Positions 13,794 through 21,706 of a stretch of 37,728 bases of DNA are shown in pieces. The notes under the pieces are model-generated. The model was not told the origin of the DNA, made no database searches, and saw only the letters and a list, made by a program, of their open reading frames with translations. Source of the stretch: Marininema mesophilum (lineage in GTDB: Bacteria; Bacillota; Bacilli; Thermoactinomycetales; DSM-45169); NCBI RefSeq assembly GCF_900106775.1, contig NZ_FNNQ01000021.1, positions 1 through 37,728 on the forward strand, written 5' to 3'. Within the stretch, counting starts at the first letter, position 1. Each line of letters opens with the position of its first letter. The translations under genes and the position numbers were made by a program.

Positions 13794-14870
13794 TCACCGC
13801 TTTACTAGTTTCATATACTTATCCCAATTCCACTTTTTACCTGGATCAGTATGAGTTGTTCCAGGAACTTCACTGTGGGCAATGATATGTTTTCTATCCA
13901 TTGGAATCTTGTATTTTTTACAGAGCCAACGAGTAAGTTTTGCGGAAGAACGATACATTTTATCCGTGTACCAACCAGACTTACCTACATAGCCCTCGTG
14001 TTCAATCCCAATGCTGGGTGAATTATAATTCCTCGCATGCCAAGCGATGCTTCGATTACGAACCAACTGTGTCACTTGACCATCCTTTGAACGAAGAACA
14101 AAATGCGAACTTACATCAGCTTTCGGATTTTGAAACCAGTTGATAGCAGAAGAATACGACCCTTGAGTCGTATGAATCACAATATATTTGATCTTCTTGT
14201 GATTCCGGTTGGATGGGGTGAAGTTATCATCCGCTACAGGCTCCCATTTAGCCGTTTTATAATCAGGATGGCCCGGTGAAGACGTAATATTAGATAAACT
14301 ACCCCGATTTGGCTTTACCTCTTGCTGGGAGATCGTTAAACGCTCTTTACCCACTTTCTTGGAAACGCCTTTTTGTAAAACATCATACACACCATCTGCA
14401 TAGAGCTTGGCTACTGATTGATCCTTGAAACCCACATATTTAGCAACGATGGGATACCATTCTCCAAGGGAATCAGGACGAGCTTTTCTGTTTTTCTCTG
14501 CTAAGTAGTCGATAACTGCCGCAGCGCCTCGGATATTTTCCGTCGGATTTTTCTTCAATGCATCTTTTTCCACACCCGTTAAACGAGAAGCCAATCCAAG
14601 TGTATCTTGTTCTCCGTTACCGACTAGTTGCATCAATCCATAGCCCTTCATCTGACTAGGCTTTCCATCATTGTTTTCCCAATGGGTCTCTACATAACCC
14701 ATTGCCATCAGAAGAGAGATCGGCACATTGTACTCATCTGCCGCATCTTGAAAGGACTCCTTCATCCCTTTCTTCTCCTCGGTCATCGTAGCAGCAAATA
14801 CTGCTGGCGTAACAACCGTTAAGACTAGTAGTAGGGCAACCACCATCCATCCCTTGCGAAATTTCCTCAA
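13794..14870 (-). CDS. Secreted N-acetylmuramoyl-L-alanine amidase with N-terminal lysozyme-like domain
   Basis: 358 residues. TTG 14870 is taken as start because GGAGGA lies seven bases before it and it yields a clean signal peptide (RKFRKGWMVVALLLVL, cleavage after VFAA). Residues about 30-160 resemble a lytic-transglycosylase fold (LLMAMGYVETHW, GYGLMQLVG). Residues about 220-355 are an amidase_2/PGRP domain: zinc ligands in VIHTTQG, the GIEHEGY segment and HSEVPGTTHTDPG, with KYIVIH at the core strand. It would cut the bond between muramic acid and the stem peptide outside the cell; in a spore former it may act in cell-wall turnover or germination. Two-domain organisation suggests cutting both glycan and peptide linkages. 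Confidence 0.88.
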   Translation of the reverse strand: MRKFRKGWMVVALLLVLTVVTPAVFAATMTEEKKGMKESFQDAADEYNVPISLLMAMGYVETHWENNDGKPSQMKGYGLMQLVGNGEQDTLGLASRLTGVEKDALKKNPTENIRGAAAVIDYLAEKNRKARPDSLGEWYPIVAKYVGFKDQSVAKLYADGVYDVLQKGVSKKVGKERLTISQQEVKPNRGSLSNITSSPGHPDYKTAKWEPVADDNFTPSNRNHKKIKYIVIHTTQGSYSSAINWFQNPKADVSSHFVLRSKDGQVTQLVRNRSIAWHARNYNSPSIGIEHEGYVGKSGWYTDKMYRSSAKLTRWLCKKYKIPMDRKHIIAHSEVPGTTHTDPGKKWNWDKYMKLVKR

Positions 14871-15052
14871 TCCAATTTCCTCCTTTTTGTTTGTGAAATC
14901 TTTCCCATAGAATAGTGAAATGAGGATATAAATATCCAATATTCCAATCCTTTAATACCTCTTTCGATGGAATAATGAATATTCCTTTTTGAATTTTATG
15001 TAAATAAATAGTCGGATTACTCCTTGTGAATAAATCTAAATAATATGCAACA

Positions 15053-15083
15053 AGCCTCTTGGGGTATTTCCTCCCAAGAGGCT
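15053..15083. terminator. Hairpin terminator of the VOC remnant
   Basis: AGCCTCTTGGG (15053-15063) pairs with CCCAAGAGGCT (15073-15083). It lies 23 bases past the minus-strand stop; the trailing T runs are weak in both directions. Confidence 0.65.
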
Positions 15084-15105
15084 CATTTTGAATCATTCTT
15101 CCTGG

Positions 15106-15294
15106 TTAACCTAGACAAACCCCTACTGGATCTACTTTAGCCATCGATTCATTGGTCATCGCAACCGATTTTAATATCGGCTTGGTATTTTCTACTAAGG
15201 TAAGAGCTAGTTGGACTTGAAAGCCTAGGGATCGATAAAAACTCTCCATCTCTTCTACTTTTTCGGTCCAGTAATGATAATGGAAAAGTTGCAT
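15106..15294 (-). pseudogene. Truncated VOC (glyoxalase-fold) protein
   Basis: 62 residues. The first 30 (FHYHYWTEKVEEMESFYRSLGF) are a good VOC/glyoxalase start: beta strand with metal-ligand histidine, then the helix facing it. The rest (VQLALTLVENTKPIL onward) does not continue the fold and ends after one quarter of a normal domain of about 120-130 residues. A ribosome site (GGGGGAG) and ATG remain intact. It is best seen as a broken gene; a genuine miniprotein cannot be excluded. The second 26-bp repeat locus lies 90 bases upstream. Confidence 0.55.
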
Positions 15295-15385
15295 ATACCT
15301 ACTCCCCCTCTGACCTCAACTCTGGTTATTTCATGCACCTGAACTTGAGTATTTTCCAAGACGAACGAGACGCTAACGACTCAAA

Positions 15386-15476
15386 CGCCCGGAGGAAGTG
15401 CCCTTGGGGTGCGCCCGCAGGATGTACCCTTGGGATGCGCCCCAAAGAAAGTACCCTCGGGTCACCCCAAGGGTAC
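15386..15476 (+). repeat. Degenerate 26-bp tandem repeats with an inverted half-unit
   Basis: Three units in exact 26-base register (15386-15411, 15412-15437, 15438-15463) of consensus CGCCCGaAGGAaGTaCCCTT plus GGGGTG, increasingly diverged, then an inverted partial unit ACCCCAAGGGTAC (15464-15476). The last unit and the inverted piece form a strong stem, AGTACCCTCGGGT with CCAAGGGTACT, right after the kinase-like gene, so the array also works as its terminator on the minus strand. Same unit as at 13506-13557. Confidence 0.85.
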
Positions 15477-15489
15477 TACAAAATGATCT

Positions 15490-16164
15490 CTATCGCTTAC
15501 CCGAGCTGAAAAACTGTAAAAAAGAACGACCAAAATCGGCCAGGGAAAACTCCCCATCCACTTGATCCATATAAGCTCTCTTCACACGTTCAATCAACCA
15601 CACCGGAACTCGTCTTCCTTCTAGAAACGGATAAAACATTTCGTATCCCTGTACAAGATGCTCCCAACGACCATCATCACCCGGTTTATTGTATTCGGAC
15701 ACATCGATGATTTTAGCGTGACCATCTTGAAGAAGGACGTTTTTTAAGTGCATATCTCGCGGATTGAGATCCACACTCCTTACATAACGACGGGCCTCCG
15801 TTACTTCTTCTATGATATTCTCAGGGATTACCACTCCCTGAATCAGACAGTCATAAAGAGTTAAGCCAGATTCGTAGCTCATCACTAGAAAACGGTCATC
15901 CATGCCATAACATGTCGGGAAATAAAAAGATTTACCCAATCTCTGATATACATCGTATTCCTCTTTACAGGCAGAGATCCGCTCCTCTGTAAACACTTTA
16001 AATACGATGGTTGGTAAGGATGCATGACGTACAACCACTGCATCACTACCTGTACCCATCACTTCCAACCCATCTGGGATGGTTTGTACATCTACCGGTT
16101 GATTTCCCGGCTTTGCAGTAATTTCTACCTGTGCAATCAATGGTTTGATTGGTTCCCAATCCAT
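15490..16164 (-). CDS. Protein-kinase-like protein
   Basis: 224 residues, about the size of a minimal bacterial kinase-like (RIO/YrzF type) fold. It shows a glycine loop GTGSDAVV, the ATP-lysine strand IVFKVF, a catalytic loop DLNPRDMHLKNVLL (Asp and Asn in place) and a metal-binding IIDVSEY where classical kinases have DFG. The C-terminal lobe is short. It may phosphorylate a small molecule or protein; the target is unknown. The start at ATG 16164 follows GGGGG by six bases; a longer frame to 16194 lacks a site. It has its own promoter (16262-16291) and ends at the repeat hairpin. Confidence 0.8.
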   Translation of the reverse strand: MDWEPIKPLIAQVEITAKPGNQPVDVQTIPDGLEVMGTGSDAVVVRHASLPTIVFKVFTEERISACKEEYDVYQRLGKSFYFPTCYGMDDRFLVMSYESGLTLYDCLIQGVVIPENIIEEVTEARRYVRSVDLNPRDMHLKNVLLQDGHAKIIDVSEYNKPGDDGRWEHLVQGYEMFYPFLEGRRVPVWLIERVKRAYMDQVDGEFSLADFGRSFLQFFSSGKR

Positions 16165-16261
16165 CGGGTTCCCCCTTGTGATAGAAACAGCCATTCACTC
16201 CTAAACAAGAGCCGATACCCATCCACACTTATCCTTGAAAGAATGGTGTTTGAATGCCTTC

Positions 16262-16291
16262 ACTATACTGAATTCGTTATTGCCTTGTCAA
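16262..16291 (-). promoter_or_regulatory. Sigma-A promoter of the kinase-like gene
   Basis: TTGACA (16291-16286), 18-base spacer, TATAGT (16267-16262). Leader of about 90 bases. Confidence 0.65.
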
Positions 16292-16357
16292 TCAATGGAT
16301 ATCCCATTCCCTGAATGTTGCTCAATCAAACAACGATCAGCTTACACTCTTAAATAG

Positions 16358-16395
16358 AAAGAGACGATTAGTGAATAATCAACGATCGTCTCTTT
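16358..16395 (-). terminator. Terminator of the secreted hydrolase gene
   Basis: AAAGAGACGAT (16358-16368) pairs with ATCGTCTCTTT (16385-16395). The stem starts inside the stop codon of the gene. Confidence 0.75.
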
Positions 16396-17356
16396 AGTTA
16401 TTAATGTAGCGTTGAAACCACTGCAAAATTTCACGATCACGAATGCTAGTCTTATTGGTCAAATAATGATTACCACCTGGCACTAATACCAGCCGGTTTT
16501 CATATCCCAATTTCTTCAGCTTGGCTACTAATTGCTGTGACTGCTCGACTGGAACAACCGGATCCTTTAACCCATGTAAGATTAATACCGGAACCTTCAA
16601 TTTATCTGGCCAATTAAGCGCAGAACGTATCTGATATGCCTTAGGATCCAGGAGAGGGTCCCCCACTAAACGGGAAAGGGGGTTACGAAAAATATCCCCA
16701 CTTCGTTCGTATATCTGACTTAGATCAGTAACTCCTCCTACAACTGCTATGGCATCTACATCGGCCCCTGATTTTGCAGCCATATACGTCATCATTCCAC
16801 CACGGGAGAAACCGAGCATCACCTTCCGTTTTGAATCCGCATAGGGCAACTTTTCGGCTAAGGGAATCAGATTAAGTACATCACGCACATCCTTCCCAGC
16901 CAGTTCAGGTTTCCCTTCACCACCTGCAACACCACGATATTCAGATGCTAACACCACATATTGGTTAGAGGCTAATTTACTTAAGTATCGAAGAGTGTTT
17001 TTATTAATATGGGAAGAATACGCAATTCCACCACGGTTAAATATAAGGACAGGAAGTTTTTTAGCTTCGATCCTTTTAGGCTTACAAAGATAGCCAACTA
17101 CCCGAACACCATCACTCATATAAGTAATCCGATATAAGGTTGTCTTATCTTCATAACCAGTTACAGGACGAATCCTCTCTTTAGAGACAATTTTTCCATT
17201 AGTAGCTTCAAAGGAGCCTTGGCTTTTATTTGGATCTCCCTGTCGCTTATAAACCTGTACAGGACTATCCTTTCCTTCGATCTCTGACCAAGTCACCCAA
17301 AATGAAATTCCTGCTAATAGTAGAAAGAGTAAGGCTCCAACTCCTAACCGTTTCAA
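16394..17356 (-). CDS. Membrane-anchored or secreted alpha/beta hydrolase (S9 peptidase-like)
   Basis: 320 residues. An N-terminal hydrophobic stretch (LGVGALLFLLLAGISFWV) after MKR acts as signal or anchor, putting the enzyme outside the membrane. Residues about 60-318 form an alpha/beta hydrolase of the prolyl-oligopeptidase/acylaminoacyl-peptidase type: oxyanion region FNRGG, nucleophile elbow GFSRGG, the Asp in HGLKDPVVP and the His in GGNHYL complete the catalytic triad. Substrate could be a peptide or an ester. GGGGGGCC upstream of the ATG serves as the ribosome site. Single gene with own terminator. Confidence 0.87.
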   Translation of the reverse strand: MKRLGVGALLFLLLAGISFWVTWSEIEGKDSPVQVYKRQGDPNKSQGSFEATNGKIVSKERIRPVTGYEDKTTLYRITYMSDGVRVVGYLCKPKRIEAKKLPVLIFNRGGIAYSSHINKNTLRYLSKLASNQYVVLASEYRGVAGGEGKPELAGKDVRDVLNLIPLAEKLPYADSKRKVMLGFSRGGMMTYMAAKSGADVDAIAVVGGVTDLSQIYERSGDIFRNPLSRLVGDPLLDPKAYQIRSALNWPDKLKVPVLILHGLKDPVVPVEQSQQLVAKLKKLGYENRLVLVPGGNHYLTNKTSIRDREILQWFQRYINN

Positions 17357-17736
17357 TCTATGGCCCCCCTTCTCGGAAATTTTCCCACCTAAAATAATTT
17401 ACGTTTTACTCGTACTTCATTACTTTGATAGCTTCCATAAATTGAACATTTCCGCAGAAAACTTATGTGCTGAACCTTTTTAGCCACACGCACCGTTTAA
17501 CTATAGATAGACTACCAGATTCACCACACTATCCCAGGATAAATTTCCTTTTCATTTTGTCAATTTTTAAGTTAACCTAGGGAAAGCTTGACTGGTCTTA
17601 AAGGATTTTTGCTCTACTTTTTTTAGTGTACTTAACCAACCAGCAAGGTCAAGCATTTAATCTCTAGTCTAAAAAAAGAAATTCTTCCTACCATGAACAA
17701 TATGGGATATGTCATCGGTGAAAGGAATGAACCATC
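17357..17736. other. Long intergenic region with an inverted repeat
   Basis: Between divergent genes; 380 bases without a gene. An inverted repeat GCTTGAC (17586-17592) / GTCAAGC (17648-17654) with 55 bases between is the only marked structure. AT-rich ends should hold the promoters of the hydrolase and the lipoprotein gene; I found no convincing -35/-10 pair. Confidence 0.4.
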
Positions 17737-17754
17737 CTGAAATCGCTCCGAAAA

Positions 17755-18468
17755 ATGACTAAATTGCTAGTGCTATGTTTGTTCGTTATTATTTTGTCTG
17801 GCTGTGTAAATGCGAATATGCACGTAAAGATCAACCTAGATGGCTCCGGGACCTATAATCTAAAAGTATTGACAAATCCACTCTTAGTCGATCAACTGAA
17901 TTCCTTTCGTCAAACTACTGAAAATGAAGGATACTCAGTAAAAACAGTTGAAGAAGATGGGCAAAAGGGCTGGATTGCTACCAAAAAGGTAAAAAACGTC
18001 GCCAAAGAACCACCAGGACAAGAATGGATGAAAGAATTTTCAACTGATGGAAAAACAGCGGGTCTTAGCCAGTACATGAATTACTTGACGAAGGATCAAA
18101 AACAAGGTCCTATAACCATTAAGAACAGTTTTTTAAACACCCGTGTTTCCTTCCGCAAAAATGTGAACCTAAAAAAAATGAATATCAGCAATCCAATAGC
18201 AAAAAGTCTGATCGACCAAGTAAAACTTAACCTCCGTATCACGCTACCCTTTAAATCCGATCGCAACAACGCAGATTCTGTCTCTCCTGACGGTAAGACC
18301 TTATCATGGAAGTTGGAACCAGGAAAGAATAATCTTATCTATGCAGACGTTAAGTTTCCCAACCCCATTGGCTGGCTAAAACTTGCTGGCATGATACTTG
18401 TTGGAATCATATTGTTGGTTCTTTTGATATTTCTCATCAAAAGATTAACCAGAAAAAAGCTTAAGTAA
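17755..18468 (+). CDS. Predicted lipoprotein with C-terminal membrane helix (LppM/DUF3153-like)
   Basis: 237 residues: lipobox LSGC at residues 14-17, an extracytoplasmic beta-rich domain beginning HVKINLDGSGTYNL (a pattern of DUF3153/LppM-type proteins) and a C-terminal helix GMILVGIILLVLLIFLI followed by KRLTRKK. So the protein is probably held at the outer face at both ends. ATG 17755 has no ribosome site; an in-frame CTG at 17737, ten bases after GAAAGGA, would add KSLRK and give a more normal signal peptide. It precedes the two LCP genes in the same direction, which hints at a role in the cell envelope. Confidence 0.75.
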   Translation: MTKLLVLCLFVIILSGCVNANMHVKINLDGSGTYNLKVLTNPLLVDQLNSFRQTTENEGYSVKTVEEDGQKGWIATKKVKNVAKEPPGQEWMKEFSTDGKTAGLSQYMNYLTKDQKQGPITIKNSFLNTRVSFRKNVNLKKMNISNPIAKSLIDQVKLNLRITLPFKSDRNNADSVSPDGKTLSWKLEPGKNNLIYADVKFPNPIGWLKLAGMILVGIILLVLLIFLIKRLTRKKLK

Positions 18469-18633
18469 AGTATCGTATATAATTCTTCCGAACAGAAAGA
18501 GATAACAACATGCTGTGACTACAACAACCCGGCGGAAGATTTTGGTTGGAAAATATATACCAAAAGCGGGGTATGACTTATCGATCAGTCACGAGTCAAT
18601 CGATTCAAAAAAAAGAGTCGAAAGAAAATCTGG
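18469..18633. other. Leader and presumed 5' extension of the first LCP gene
   Basis: The last part (18580-18633) is in frame with the LCP gene and codes for IDQSRVNRFKKKSRKKIW, matching the start of the second LCP protein, but it has no ATG, GTG or TTG. The leader CAAAAGCGGGGTAT is shared with the second gene. No clear promoter here. Confidence 0.5.
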
Positions 18634-19695
18634 ATGTGGATTCTCCTGTCCATTCTTCTTATTATAATCATTGGGGTCTCTTATTTCTTCTATAAGGTTT
18701 CAGGAGCTGTAAATGATTCTTTTGACCCGCTCAATCGTAAATCCTCTAAAGGGCAGAAAGATTTAACCAAACAAGGAAGCTTTACAGTACTATTAGTAGG
18801 TACGGATGTTAAGGACTCCTCAAATCAAAATTGGCGCTCTGATACCATGATACTCGCGGCGATCAATCCAAAGAAAAAAACGATGAAAATGGTAAGTATA
18901 CCGCGGGATACCTATGCTGAAATTGCAAATGCCAACGCTACTAAAACGAAAATCAATGCCGCTCCTTATTATGGGATTAAATCTGGCGTAGGACCGATGA
19001 CTAATACGGTATATACTCTTGAAAATTTCTTGAACACTCCGATCAAATATTACGTTAAAATCAACTTTAATGGATTTATGGACATAACGGATACCCTTGG
19101 TGGCGTAGATGTCAATGTGCCCTTTAATTTCAATATGCGTCTTTTCTGGAAGAACTACACCTTTAAAAAAGGGCCTGCCCACCTTAACGGTCATGAAGCT
19201 CTCGCCTATGTAAGATTCCGTAAATATGATCCTCGAGGCGATGCCGGACGGAATGATCGCCAAAGGGAAGTTGTACAAAATCTAATGAAACAAGCCATCA
19301 GCTTAAATTCAATTGGCAAAATTGATGATATTCTCAATGCAGTCGGTGACAATGTCAATCACAACATGAGAATGAGCGATATGCTTGAGTTACAGTCCAT
19401 TTATCGAAGCATACCCAAGGAAAAAATAGAAACACTCAAATTTAATGGTCAAAATTCCAGAGATAACCCTCAAAACCTATGGTATTACAATATTTCTGAT
19501 AGCGAACGTCTACGGGTAAGCCTCGAACTACGTAAGGCACTCAGCCTCCCTTTACAAACGTTAGACGGCAAAATCTATAAAGGCAAAATACCAAAGGAGC
19601 CAGCATCTTCTACTCCAGGACAATCAAGCAGTACCACACCACAACAGCCGAATTCTTCGGCCCCTACTAAGGGAGGTACTACGACTTCACCATAA
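18634..19695 (+). CDS. LytR-CpsA-Psr (LCP) family protein, paralogue A
   Basis: LCP phosphotransferase, which links teichoic acid or other polymers to peptidoglycan outside the membrane. Visible parts are one N-terminal membrane helix (ILLSILLIIIIGVSYFFY), the strand FTVLLVGTD, RSDTMILAAINP, the polyprenyl-phosphate-binding VSIPRDTY, KINAAPYYG, and AYVRFRKYDPRGDAGRNDRQREVV with its conserved Arg and Asp residues. The tail is rich in Pro, Ser and Thr. 353 residues from the first ATG, but this removes the basic cytoplasmic head found in paralogue B; the head is coded upstream and aligns with ATC 18580 where B has ATG. Very close to B at 20247, so a tandem duplication. Confidence 0.9.
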   Translation: MWILLSILLIIIIGVSYFFYKVSGAVNDSFDPLNRKSSKGQKDLTKQGSFTVLLVGTDVKDSSNQNWRSDTMILAAINPKKKTMKMVSIPRDTYAEIANANATKTKINAAPYYGIKSGVGPMTNTVYTLENFLNTPIKYYVKINFNGFMDITDTLGGVDVNVPFNFNMRLFWKNYTFKKGPAHLNGHEALAYVRFRKYDPRGDAGRNDRQREVVQNLMKQAISLNSIGKIDDILNAVGDNVNHNMRMSDMLELQSIYRSIPKEKIETLKFNGQNSRDNPQNLWYYNISDSERLRVSLELRKALSLPLQTLDGKIYKGKIPKEPASSTPGQSSSTTPQQPNSSAPTKGGTTTSP

Positions 19696-19781
19696 CCAAG
19701 TACTTTACCTGTATTCAAAAGAGCACCTGTACCTTAAGAGGCCTAGATGAGTGGTCTTTCTTTTTAGCCCGCAAATGAGAG

Positions 19782-19828
19782 AAAAGTGTAATCCTTCCTT
19801 TATCAATGAAAGAAAGGATTACACTTTT
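19782..19828. terminator. Terminator after LCP paralogue A
   Basis: AAAAGTGTAATCCTT (19782-19796) pairs with AAGGATTACACTTTT (19814-19828), a 15-base-pair stem with T runs both ways. Confidence 0.85.
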
Positions 19829-20173
19829 ATGAGTTAAAAATGAATTGCATGTTATTCGTACAAGAATCTTAATGTCACACTGATCGTCAAACTAATGTAA
19901 CAAACACAAATTATTATTTAAGGAGACTAACCGCTCCCAAGTTGATAGCCGTTATGAATGATTATATGTTGATGCTTATTATGGAGGAGAAAATAATCTA
20001 AATGTAACATACTCGAAATCCCGTATCACTTCGTACGTTTCAAGTGTAAACGAACAAAATAAATCTATATAAGAGGAGCACTCTTAACGTTTTGGAACTT
20101 ATAAACTGAATGTGATGACAAAATCTATATCATGAATATAGAATAACCTCAATTAAAAAAATAGTATACTTCT
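19829..20173. other. AT-rich gap between the LCP paralogues
   Basis: 345 bases, strongly AT-rich, no gene. Small purine-rich sites (TAAGGAGA near 19919 and GGAGGAG near 19983) suggest possible short or decayed frames but none holds up. The promoter of LCP paralogue B follows. Confidence 0.4.
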
Positions 20174-20202
20174 TTGACAACAATCCAGCTGAAGGTTATG
20201 AT
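20174..20202 (+). promoter_or_regulatory. Sigma-A promoter of LCP paralogue B
   Basis: A perfect TTGACA (20174-20179), 17 bases, TATGAT (20197-20202). The leader to the ATG is about 38 bases and carries the AAAGCGGGG block shared with paralogue A. Confidence 0.75.
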
Positions 20203-20246
20203 TTGAAAAAAATGAAATTATGGATACTAAAAGCGGGGTATAATGA

Positions 20247-21302
20247 ATGGACCAGTTACGAACGAACCGAGTCAAAAAAAAGAGACGACGAAAGAAAATT
20301 TGGATGTGGACTCTCCTTTCCATTCTTCTTATTGCAATCATTGGAACCTCTTATTTCTTCTATACAGCTCAGGGAGCCTATAACAAGTCCTTTGATCCCC
20401 TCAAACGTGGAGACAAATCCTCCAAAAGGGAAAAAGCAGTTACTATGCAAGATCCCTTTACCGTGTTGTTGGTTGGTACGGATGTAAAGGACTCTTCTGA
20501 TCAAAACTGGCGCTCCGATACAGCGATCGTCGCGGCAATCAATCCAAAGAAAAAATCGATCAAAATGGTAAGCATTCCACGGGATACTTATGCTGAGATC
20601 GCCAATACAAATGGATTTAAAAACAAAATCAACTCAGCCCCTTATTATGGAACAATTAAAGGGGTAGGTCCTATGACAAACACGGTACAAACGATCGAAA
20701 ATTACCTAAACACTCCTATTGATTACTATGTGAAACTAAACTTTAAAGGCTTTATCGACGTAACAGATGCCCTTGGTGGCGTGAATGTCAATGTGCCTTT
20801 TGATTTCAATATGCGCCTGTTCTGGAAGAATTACACCTATAAAAAAGGACCCGCTCATCTCAATGGTCATGAAGCTCTAGGCTATGTACGCATGCGTAAA
20901 GAGGACCCCCGTGGTGATTTTGGACGTAATGATCGTCAAAGAGAAGTTGTCCAGAATCTAATGAAACAAGCCATGAGCTTAAATTCCATCAGTAAAATTG
21001 ATGATGTCATCAAAGCAGTCGGTGATAATGTCAACCACAACTTGAAAGTAAATGAGATGTTAGATTTACAATCCACTTATCGAGGTATCCCTAAAAAGAA
21101 TACAAACACTCTCAAGATGAGTGGTTATGATTCTAATAAGAATCCAAAAGGCATTTGGTATCACTATATTCCTGAGCAGGAACGGCTACGTATCAGTCTC
21201 GAATTACGTAAGCAGCTCAACCTTCCCTTACAAACCCCGGATGGAAAACCTTATAATGGAAAAATACCAGAACCAGCCTCCACTACACCGTCATCAAGAT
21301 AA
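20247..21302 (+). CDS. LytR-CpsA-Psr (LCP) family protein, paralogue B
   Basis: 351 residues with the complete LCP plan: basic cytoplasmic head (RTNRVKKKRRRKKIW), membrane helix LLSILLIAIIGTSYFFY, then FTVLLVGTD, RSDTAIVAAINP, VSIPRDTY, KINSAPYYG and the Arg/Asp-rich YVRMRKEDPRGDFGRNDRQ. The enzyme would transfer anionic polymers from undecaprenyl phosphate to peptidoglycan on the outer face. It is shorter at the C-terminus than paralogue A, lacking most of the Ser/Thr/Pro tail. Promoter and terminator are its own, so the two copies can be expressed separately. ATG 20247 is the start although the ribosome site (GCGGGG) is poor. Confidence 0.92.
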   Translation: MDQLRTNRVKKKRRRKKIWMWTLLSILLIAIIGTSYFFYTAQGAYNKSFDPLKRGDKSSKREKAVTMQDPFTVLLVGTDVKDSSDQNWRSDTAIVAAINPKKKSIKMVSIPRDTYAEIANTNGFKNKINSAPYYGTIKGVGPMTNTVQTIENYLNTPIDYYVKLNFKGFIDVTDALGGVNVNVPFDFNMRLFWKNYTYKKGPAHLNGHEALGYVRMRKEDPRGDFGRNDRQREVVQNLMKQAMSLNSISKIDDVIKAVGDNVNHNLKVNEMLDLQSTYRGIPKKNTNTLKMSGYDSNKNPKGIWYHYIPEQERLRISLELRKQLNLPLQTPDGKPYNGKIPEPASTTPSSR

Positions 21303-21336
21303 ATGGTAGTATGACTAGACCATATGGCATCGATTG

Positions 21337-21373
21337 AAAAGAACCCCTCACTATTTGTGATAAGGGTTCTTTT
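21337..21373. terminator. Terminator after LCP paralogue B
   Basis: AAAAGAACCC (21337-21346) pairs with GGGTTCTTTT (21364-21373); the inner CTCAC/GTGA segments lengthen the stem. Confidence 0.8.
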
Positions 21374-21586
21374 ATTTGTGAAATCATTAATGCTTCACAA
21401 GATCTAGGTCTTTAGTCCATCAATATCTTTCCATCTAGGTAAAAAGGGCCTAAAAAATTTGAACCCTAGGGTTGATTGCACAAAACTTGCCAACAAACTA
21501 AACTAAAGATAAACTTTAATCGACTTATTTTTCTGACTTTCCCTATAAATCAACACTACTCTCCACTAATAGAAGGAGTGACAGGC

Positions 21587-21706
21587 ATGCGATTCAAAGT
21601 TCGTGTCTGGCGGATGTTAAAGGCCCATCAGCGAATTCAAGTTCTACAATATCGGGTGAATTCCGCACGGCGTTCAGGAAAGGAGGTAGACAATGAACTC
21701 CCATGA
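21587..21706 (+). CDS. Small basic protein coupled to the DinB-like gene (39 aa)
   Basis: A short frame beginning MRFKVRVWRMLKAHQRIQVL and ending DNELP, with eight arginines or lysines in the first 25 residues. AGGAGTG lies six bases before its ATG. Its last 14 bases overlap the start of the DinB-like gene, so the ribosomes ending here would be placed at the next ATG. I do not know the family. Coding is likely because of the good ribosome site and the overlap; the length makes it easy to miss. Confidence 0.55.
   Translation: MRFKVRVWRMLKAHQRIQVLQYRVNSARRSGKEVDNELP

Noticed and set aside
17586..17654. Inverted repeat GCTTGAC/GTCAAGC as possible insertion-sequence ends
   Set aside because: Only seven base pairs in the arms, 55 bases between, no target duplication or transposase piece.
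18820..19278. Open frame of 152 codons antisense to LCP paralogue A
   Set aside because: Entirely covered by conserved LCP motifs on the other strand; no ribosome site.
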